Source of the DNA: Pokkaliibacter sp046614695
Lineage (GTDB): Bacteria > Pseudomonadota > Gammaproteobacteria > Pseudomonadales > Balneatricaceae
Direction of reading: 5' to 3'
Assembly: GCF_046614695.1 (NCBI RefSeq)
Contig: NZ_JBKKHQ010000025.1
Span: forward strand, 1 to 64,000
DNA: 64,000 nucleotides
Position 1 is the first letter of the stretch; each line of letters opens with the position of its first letter. Position numbers and translations under genes: made by a program. Of this stretch, positions 58,533 to 64,000 are shown one piece after another. The notes beneath the pieces are model-generated. The model searched no databases. It saw only the letters and a program-made list of their open reading frames with translations, and was not told the DNA's origin.

Positions 58533-59768
58533 ATGCGTGCACTGTGCGGACGTTTGCATCGTTGGCTGGGGTTGTCATCAGCGCTGTTTTTGCTGGTGGC
58601 CAGCATCACCGGCATTTTCATTTCCTGGGATCACGAGCTGGATGAATGGCTGAATGCCGACCTTTTTCGGGTGGATAGCCAAGGCTCGCTGCAGTCGCCA
58701 TTGGCGCTGGCTGAAACGCTGCCTGAATGGGATAACCGCATTATGCCGACCTTCTTTCCGCTGGCGGCGGAGGCGGGACACAGTCTGGTGTATTACATTC
58801 GTCCGCGACTTAATCCCATGACTGGCAAGCGTTTTGAGGTCGGTTTCAATCAGGTCTTCGTTAACCCCGTCACGGGAAAGGTGATAGGTACCCGTAACAG
58901 TGAGGCGGTCAGTCTGGATCGTCGCCATCTCATGCCCTTTATCTACAAGCTGCATTACTCGCTGCAATTACCCAGCTTCTGGGGCATCGATCGTTGGGGC
59001 AAATGGGTGATGGGCGCGGCGGCGATGGTCTGGTTTTTTGACACCTTTCTGGCGGCTTACCTGACGCTTCCGCCGCGACGCAGTGCCAGTGGCCGAAGTT
59101 ATGCCACCCGCTGGGCACCTGCCTGGAAAGTGAAATTCTCGGCCAGCCGTTTTCGTCTGAACTACAGCCTGCATCTGGCGGTCGGGTTGTGGTGTTTTGT
59201 CATTCTGCTGCTGATCGCCTTTACCTCCATGTCCCTGAATTTATACCGGGAAGTCTTTCGACCGGCGCTGGAAGCTGTCTCAACCCTGACTCCAGACCCC
59301 TTTATCGAGCGCCAACCCGTGAGCCTGATCAAGCAGCACAAGCCCGCACTGGATTTTGCTCAGGCGGTAAACGTCGGCCAGCAATACGGTGATGCGCACC
59401 ACTGGGAGATGGTCGCCAGTCATGTGTTCTATGTGCCTGGCTGGCGGATTTATGGGGTGGGTTTTGGTGGCGATGCGCCTTTTGATAACGGCATGCAAAC
59501 CCGCTGGGTCTACTTCGATGCCAATGATGCCGAAATCCTCGGGACGCGTGTCCCCTGGAAAGGCACGGCGGCTGATGTGTTTGTGCAGCTGCAGTTGCCG
59601 GTTCATTCCGGGCGTATTCTGGGCTTTGCCGGGCGGGTGCTGATGTCAGTCATGGGCGTGCTGATTTCGGCACTGGTCATCACCGGCATCATTATCTGGT
59701 GGAAAAAACGCACCAGGCCGACGAAAAAGGCTGGGCATCGGCGGCCTGTTATCAGCAAGGCGGGCTGA
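58533..59768 (+). CDS. PepSY-associated membrane protein, probable ferrisiderophore reductase
   Basis: 411 residues with four membrane helices: about 12-30, 165-185, 215-235 and a last one at 370-390. Conserved His/Trp in GRLHRWLGL, KLHYSLQLP and YSLHLAVGLW suit heme or metal binding. Family members (PiuB, FpvG, FoxB types) reduce ferric siderophores in the periplasm. Placement 150 bases behind the receptor supports this. ATG at 58533 is preferred to TTG at 58524. Confidence 0.85.
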   Translation: MRALCGRLHRWLGLSSALFLLVASITGIFISWDHELDEWLNADLFRVDSQGSLQSPLALAETLPEWDNRIMPTFFPLAAEAGHSLVYYIRPRLNPMTGKRFEVGFNQVFVNPVTGKVIGTRNSEAVSLDRRHLMPFIYKLHYSLQLPSFWGIDRWGKWVMGAAAMVWFFDTFLAAYLTLPPRRSASGRSYATRWAPAWKVKFSASRFRLNYSLHLAVGLWCFVILLLIAFTSMSLNLYREVFRPALEAVSTLTPDPFIERQPVSLIKQHKPALDFAQAVNVGQQYGDAHHWEMVASHVFYVPGWRIYGVGFGGDAPFDNGMQTRWVYFDANDAEILGTRVPWKGTAADVFVQLQLPVHSGRILGFAGRVLMSVMGVLISALVITGIIIWWKKRTRPTKKAGHRRPVISKAG

Positions 59769-59924
59769 TCTGTATGGGTGTGCTCTGTCGCAAAGTATTG
59801 AAGCGTTCTGGTGCCAAAGTTGAGTGGGTGATGCGGGCTCAGGGCGCTATACTGGCCGGATAAGGATGATGAATACCACAGGTCTTCAGCGGCCACGGAT
59901 GAGAATGACAGGAGGAGTGCCACG

Positions 59925-60218
59925 GTGATTGGGCATGATGATCGACGCAACTTTTACCGCATGATGATTAACGCCGAAGTCAGTCTGCGCAGGGCCGGTA
60001 GCCCGGTGCCGGTGATCGGTATCTGTCAGGATCTCAGTGCCACAGGCCTCGGTATTTCGCTTGGCGAGCCGCTGGCAGTCGGTGAAGTGGTTCAGGCCAA
60101 ACTGTCCTCACAAAACAATGGTGTGCCGCCTCTTCAGGCCGAAGGCAAAGTCATTCGCTGTGAGCAGAGTGGTCCCGGTGATTATCAGATCGGGATTGAA
60201 ATCACCCAGATGAACTAG
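59925..60218 (+). CDS. PilZ domain protein
   Basis: 97 residues, a single PilZ domain. Both cyclic di-GMP motifs are complete: RRNFYR (RxxxR) at 7-12 and DLSATGLGI (D/NxSxxG). GTG start at 59925 after AGGAGGAGTGCCACG. Possible responder to the GGDEF/EAL protein at 24879; the partner is unknown. Confidence 0.92.
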   Translation: MIGHDDRRNFYRMMINAEVSLRRAGSPVPVIGICQDLSATGLGISLGEPLAVGEVVQAKLSSQNNGVPPLQAEGKVIRCEQSGPGDYQIGIEITQMN

Positions 60219-60249
60219 GTGGCGTTGGCGATAGTTGATCGCCACTATG

Positions 60250-60281
60250 AAAAAAACCGGGCAGCGATGTACCGGCTTTTT
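60250..60281. terminator. Probable bidirectional terminator
   Basis: AAAACCGG and CCGGCTTTTTTT can pair around an 11-base loop with one bulge, between the convergent PilZ and tonB-like genes. Confidence 0.45.
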
Positions 60282-60308
60282 TTATTGTCTCACCGGCTTT
60301 TATTGTCT
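60271..60308. repeat. Tandem direct repeat
   Basis: ACCGGCTTTTTTTATTGTCT (60271-60290) followed by ACCGGCTTTTATTGTCT (60292-60308): one duplicated unit differing by a T-run length. Confidence 0.7.
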
Positions 60309-60330
60309 TAGTTCAGGGGGCGTGGCCGCC

Positions 60331-61287
60331 TCAGAATAAGGTGCGGTCCCGCTCAAAGGTCCAGGTGCGGATGATTTCCAGCTCGTCCACTTCTGAGCGC
60401 ATTTTGGGAGGGAAGGGCGCAAAAGGTGCCGCCAGATGCACGATACGTTTCGCCGCATCATCCAGTGCCTTGTGGCCGGAGGATTCGAGCAATTTGATGC
60501 TGATCACACTGCCATCCGGGCGCAGGGTAACCATCATCCGCAAACGGCCATAGATGCCTTCCTTGCGTGAAACTTCCGGATAATTCATGTTGCCGACCTG
60601 CTGAATCTTGTCCTTCCAGGCATTCAGGTAAAAGGCATCTTCACTGCGCTGGGTGGAGTTGGAGTTCAGCGTGCGCTTGCGCGGACGTTTGGCATATTCC
60701 TGACGCATCATATCCAGCGAGGCTTCCATGCTGGCAATCTCCAGACTGCGGGCTGTCAGTGACATGCCTTCCGGATGTGTTGCGGCTTTGGCACTAGGCT
60801 GGGCAGTGGGCTTCTTTGGAGTTTCCTTGATGGCCTTAGGCTGTTTGGAGGTGGTCGTTACCACCTTTTTCTTGGGGGGCTCTTTCGCCACCGCTTTTTC
60901 TTTGGTGATGGTTTCTTTGGGGGGAGTGGTTGTCGGCGTCACCGGCTCTGGCGATTGTTGCGACGAGGATTCCGGCTGCTGCGCTGCCAGATCGTTGATC
61001 TTGTCGTCGGTAAAGCGAGCGCGCTCGGTAGTCGTAAGGCGCGCTTTTTCTTTCTGTTCACCACTGCCCGTTTGATTGCTTTGGGCAATGTAGTCCGCTT
61101 TTTCAGGGGCCTGCTTGTCGTCGTAGCTGGCCAGCGTGACATCCAGGGCATTCTGGGTTGTTCGCGCCGGTTTGGGAAAATCAAAGCCGAGGCCGAGCAA
61201 TACCACTCCATGGACGACCAGTGCCAATAGCACGGCCTTCATCAGGCGGCTGTCGCGCGCAGGCGCGTTTGGCACAGCGGTCGTCAT
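60331..61287 (-). CDS. TonB family energy-transducing protein
   Basis: 318 residues: single membrane anchor at about 16-35 (LMKAVLLALVVHGVVLLGLGF), a long Lys/Pro/Thr-rich periplasmic spacer (about 100-165), and a C-terminal TonB domain (about 225-315; YPEVSRKEGIYGRLRMMVTLRPDGSVISIKLLESSGHKALDDAA). It carries proton-motive energy to outer-membrane receptors, or, like the gshB-linked TonB3 of Pseudomonas, serves surface motility. No exbB or exbD is nearby. It begins eight bases after gshB. Confidence 0.92.
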   Translation of the reverse strand: MTTAVPNAPARDSRLMKAVLLALVVHGVVLLGLGFDFPKPARTTQNALDVTLASYDDKQAPEKADYIAQSNQTGSGEQKEKARLTTTERARFTDDKINDLAAQQPESSSQQSPEPVTPTTTPPKETITKEKAVAKEPPKKKVVTTTSKQPKAIKETPKKPTAQPSAKAATHPEGMSLTARSLEIASMEASLDMMRQEYAKRPRKRTLNSNSTQRSEDAFYLNAWKDKIQQVGNMNYPEVSRKEGIYGRLRMMVTLRPDGSVISIKLLESSGHKALDDAAKRIVHLAAPFAPFPPKMRSEVDELEIIRTWTFERDRTLF

Positions 61288-61295
61288 GGTCGGCT

Positions 61296-62249
61296 TCAGG
61301 CTCCGATCTTCTCGGCAATGGCATCCATCAGCATACCGCCGATATCCAGATTGAACTGATCGTTGATTTCACGGATGCAGGTCGGACTGGTGACGTTGAT
61401 TTCGGTCAGGTAGTCACCGATGACATCAAGTCCGACAAAGATCAGGCCTTTTTCCTTGAGAATCGGACCAACACGCTCTGCAATCTCACGGTCGCGAGCC
61501 GTGAGAGGGCGGGCTTCACCACGACCACCGGCCGCCAGGTTGCCACGGGTTTCACCCTGACTGGGAATGCGCGCCAGGCAATAATCCACAGGCTTGCCAT
61601 CAATCATCAGGATGCGTTTATCCCCATCCACAATTTCCGGAATATAACGCTGTGCCATGATCTGCTGGGTACCAAAGTCGGTCAGGGTTTCCAGAATCAC
61701 ATTCAGGTTGGGGTCGCCGGCGCGGACACGGAAGATCATGCTGCCACCCATGCCATCCAGTGGCTTGTAGATCACATCCTCATGCTCGCCAAGGAAGGCT
61801 TTTAACAGGTCCGCACGGCGGCTGACCAGCACGGGTGGAGTCAGTTCAGGAAACTGGGTGGCAAACACTTTCTCGTTACAGTCACGCAGGCTTTGTGGCT
61901 TATTCACAATCAGCGTGCCGCGGCGCTCGGCGTCTTCCAGCAGGTAGGTGCTGTAAATGAACTCGTTATCAAAAGGCGGATCCTTGCGCATCAGAATGAC
62001 GTTCATATCCGACAGCGGACGGTGTTCGGCAGCGCTCAGCTCATACCAGTTTTCAGGATCATAGGCGACCTTGAGGGGCTGCATTACGGCCATGGCCTGA
62101 CCGTCGCGGGAGTACAGATCCTTCTGCTCCATATAGAACAGGTTCCAGCCGCGGGACTGGGCCGCGACCAGCATGGCCAGTGAGGAGTCTTTCTTGTAGT
62201 TGATGGCCTGAATGGGGTCCATCACAACGCCGACATTAATGGTTGCCAT
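61296..62249 (-). CDS. gshB: Glutathione synthetase
   Basis: Adds glycine to gamma-glutamylcysteine using ATP. 317 residues with N-terminal VVMDPIQAINYKKDSSLAML and the ATP-grasp domain: KPLDGMGGSMIFRV, MIDGKPVDYCLARIPSQGETRGNLAAGG, FVGLDVIGDYLTEINVTSPT. Family length 315. First gene of gshB-tonB. Confidence 0.97.
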   Translation of the reverse strand: MATINVGVVMDPIQAINYKKDSSLAMLVAAQSRGWNLFYMEQKDLYSRDGQAMAVMQPLKVAYDPENWYELSAAEHRPLSDMNVILMRKDPPFDNEFIYSTYLLEDAERRGTLIVNKPQSLRDCNEKVFATQFPELTPPVLVSRRADLLKAFLGEHEDVIYKPLDGMGGSMIFRVRAGDPNLNVILETLTDFGTQQIMAQRYIPEIVDGDKRILMIDGKPVDYCLARIPSQGETRGNLAAGGRGEARPLTARDREIAERVGPILKEKGLIFVGLDVIGDYLTEINVTSPTCIREINDQFNLDIGGMLMDAIAEKIGA

Positions 62250-62457
62250 ACCTGTCTCCTGATCAGGTGTGCAGCGTCGCCCCAGGTGAGGGCTCGCTGT
62301 TTCGGGCTGCGTCTTGGTGCAGAATCCCGGTGAAATGGGTCGAACTTTTCAGGGTCTTGGTAACCCTAAGCTTCCGGTATGAAACGCGCCTTGAAGATGG
62401 TGACGAATCGGGCAAATGCAAAGTTCCAGTGTGTTTTTATCCGCAAATGCAGTCGAA

Positions 62458-63186
62458 TCAGAAATCTCCCCAGAGCATCTGACACAGGCTCAGCGCAACG
62501 ACGGGGGCTGTTTCCGTTCTCAGAACACGCGGTCCCATCGTCACAGACTGAAAACCGGCGGCTTCCGCCTGTGCGATTTCATCTTCCGTCAGTCCGCCTT
62601 CCGGGCCGATAAGCAGCGCAATCGAGGCAGGCTTGGGCAGGCTTTGCAGGGCGACGCTCGAGCGATGATGCAGCACGAGTTTGAGCTCGGCATCGACGCT
62701 TTTTAGCCAGTCGCTCAGGGGTTCAGGGGCCTGAATAGCCGGGACTACAGGGCGAATGCATTGCTCGCAGGCACTAATGGCCACCTGTTGCCAATGCTGC
62801 AGACGCTTGTCAGTTCGGTCGCCCTGCAATTTGACTTCGCAGCGCTCGCTGTAGAGTGGCGTCATCACATTCATGCCGGTCTCGGTGGCCTTTTGCACGG
62901 CGTAATCCATGCGTTCGCCGCGCGATAAAGTCTGGCCTATGTGCACGTGCAGCGGCGACTCATTTTCATGGGCGCGAAACTGCTGCAGTTGTACCGTTGC
63001 ATGACGCTTGCTGACTTCATTCAGCGTGCCTTCAAAATACCCTTTAAGTACACCGTTGAAGATATCGATGCGCTGGCCGGGCTGCATTCGCAGGGCTTTC
63101 ACACTGTGTTGAAAGGCCATGGCGTCCAGCTCAAGTTCTTGTCCGGGACGAACGGCATCAGCCTGGTAAATTCGGGGTATACGCAT
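62458..63186 (-). CDS. rsmE: 16S rRNA (uracil-1498-N3) methyltransferase
   Basis: 242 residues, SPOUT fold: N-terminal PUA-like part (MRIPRIYQADAVRPG), then the knot with GPEGGLTEDEIAQAEAAGF (about 195) and MGPRVLRTETAPVVAL, which form the SAM site. Commonly next to gshB in gammaproteobacteria. Confidence 0.96.
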   Translation of the reverse strand: MRIPRIYQADAVRPGQELELDAMAFQHSVKALRMQPGQRIDIFNGVLKGYFEGTLNEVSKRHATVQLQQFRAHENESPLHVHIGQTLSRGERMDYAVQKATETGMNVMTPLYSERCEVKLQGDRTDKRLQHWQQVAISACEQCIRPVVPAIQAPEPLSDWLKSVDAELKLVLHHRSSVALQSLPKPASIALLIGPEGGLTEDEIAQAEAAGFQSVTMGPRVLRTETAPVVALSLCQMLWGDF

Positions 63187-63476
63187 GGTCAGAAATAACT
63201 TTTCAAGCCAGTGAACAGGTTACTGAGAACAGCGCTTGCGCTGGGAGGGTCATCCTACCACAGGGGAAGCGCCAGCCAGAGTCTCTGACGTTGTTACAAA
63301 TGCTTCCGAATGCAGGAATTTTTGCGAATGGAGACTATCTGGGAAGGAAGTCGAAGAAGGGGGAAACAGAATGAAAATGCAGCCACATCTGACATCAGAG
63401 ATGATAGTTACGATTGAAGAATCCTCAAATTGGCCTTAAAGGCTGACTTAATGAAGTGACCCAGGAGAACCCCACT

Positions 63477-64000
63477 ATGACCTATCGGGCTGCGATTCTG
63501 ACAGGCGGCCTTGCACTCATTAGCCTTGGTGCTACAGGCTCTGCCTTTGCTGAGAGCGGGACATCGACCAGTTCGTCAACTGCCACCACGAACGGAACAT
63601 CCTCAACGCAAACTGCAGCAACCGGCACCTCAACGAGTGATGCAACCGCCACCAGTGCGGCCAAGCCTGTCAAAGTAAAGAAGCCGGCAAAGCCTGCTAA
63701 GCCCGAGCCTCCTCTGAAGATTGATGCTGAACTCGGCATGATCCTGAACACGGGGAACACCAATAACGCTTCAGCCAAAGGTGCCATTACCATCAACCAG
63801 GAATTGGCGCGCTGGCGTAACGAATTCAATCTGGATGCCTATTACAGTCGTGACCGTACCGACGGTGATGATGGTGATCATGTCTACAACACCACCGGTC
63901 AGCGGCTTTTCCTCTCCGGGCAGGGCAACTACCTGCTGCATCCCACCGGTAACGTGGACCAGCGCCGAACCTCCGCCTTTCTCTATAGCTCTTATGAGCA
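63477..64000 (+). CDS. DUF481 outer-membrane protein, cut by window end
   Basis: 174 codons are present and the frame is open to the end. Signal peptide MTYRAAILTGGLALISLGATG...FAE; a Ser/Thr/Ala-rich linker (about 28-65), a Lys/Pro segment (KPVKVKKPAKPAKPEPP), then the DUF481 (YdiY-like) barrel start IDAELGMILNTGNTNNASAKG and beta-strand repeats. The linker is unusual for this family. ATG at 63477 has CCAGGAGAACCCC upstream. Function unknown; such proteins are small outer-membrane barrels. Confidence 0.88.
   Translation, partial: MTYRAAILTGGLALISLGATGSAFAESGTSTSSSTATTNGTSSTQTAATGTSTSDATATSAAKPVKVKKPAKPAKPEPPLKIDAELGMILNTGNTNNASAKGAITINQELARWRNEFNLDAYYSRDRTDGDDGDHVYNTTGQRLFLSGQGNYLLHPTGNVDQRRTSAFLYSSYE

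Noticed and set aside
63236..63439. 67-codon frame between rsmE and the DUF481 gene
   Set aside because: No protein-like features and no clear ribosome site at its start.
1..64000. CRISPR array, insertion sequence or prophage
   Set aside because: No regularly spaced repeats, transposase, integrase of phage type or phage structural genes were seen; the only tyrosine recombinase is the housekeeping XerC.

Overview
The window is a 64 kb stretch of gammaproteobacterial chromosome. The gene content and order (speE-speA, glnA-glnL-glnG, ftsY-ftsE-ftsX-rpoH, cyaY-lptM-lysA-dapF-DUF484-xerC-HAD, algH-ruvX-pyrR-pyrB-pyrC', gshB-tonB-like) match the Pseudomonas/Oceanospirillales branch. The inactive dihydroorotase pyrC' behind pyrB and a two-[4Fe-4S] ferredoxin next to coaD point the same way. 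Most of it is core genome, coding is dense, and I see no insertion sequence, prophage or CRISPR array.

Layout. 1-230: two tandem tRNA-Leu(CAG), the first cut by the window edge. 0.5-6.8 kb: polyamine synthesis (speE, speA), an alkyltransferase-like protein, an H-NS family protein, dtd and typA. 6.8-11.4 kb: nitrogen-control block glnA-glnL-glnG with a sigma-54 promoter and NtrC-type sites. 11.4-14.3 kb: ferredoxin, coaD, rsmD and a membrane-anchored M16-like protein without zinc ligands. 14.5-18.8 kb: ftsYEX and rpoH, the latter with a sigma-E-like promoter. 18.9-24.8 kb: an exported DNA ligase, then a tight minus-strand set (Aer-like receptor, galM, rnz, an unknown secreted protein, an ExoD-like protein). 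24.9-34.9 kb: signalling genes (a 1180-residue PAS/GGDEF/EAL protein, two two-component systems) around rpmB-rpmG.

34.9-37.4 kb is the most unusual part. A CesT-family type III secretion chaperone is followed by a 213-residue protein that looks like its secreted client. Their upstream region carries a sequence close to the hrp box read by HrpL-type sigma factors. On the other strand of the same intergenic region lies a near-perfect sigma-54 promoter with a 16-bp palindrome about 130 bp upstream, driving a small exported PepSY-like protein. A sigma-54 activator gene lies just beside this cluster. No type III secretion apparatus is in the window.

38-47.9 kb: EamA transporter, cyaY, the lysine/DAP and xerC cluster, then the pyrimidine cluster. 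48-54.5 kb: a dipeptide ABC transporter operon with a class II glutamine amidotransferase between the binding protein and the permeases. 54.7-60.3 kb: small exported protein, RBBP9-type hydrolase, Fur-box-preceded TonB-dependent siderophore receptor, PepSY membrane protein (probable ferrisiderophore reductase) and a PilZ protein. 60.3-64 kb: TonB-like protein, gshB, rsmE and the start of a DUF481 outer-membrane protein cut by the window end. The 48-60.3 kb block separates gshB-tonB from algH-ruvX-pyr genes that are adjacent in Pseudomonas, so it looks like an accessory insertion into a conserved neighbourhood.
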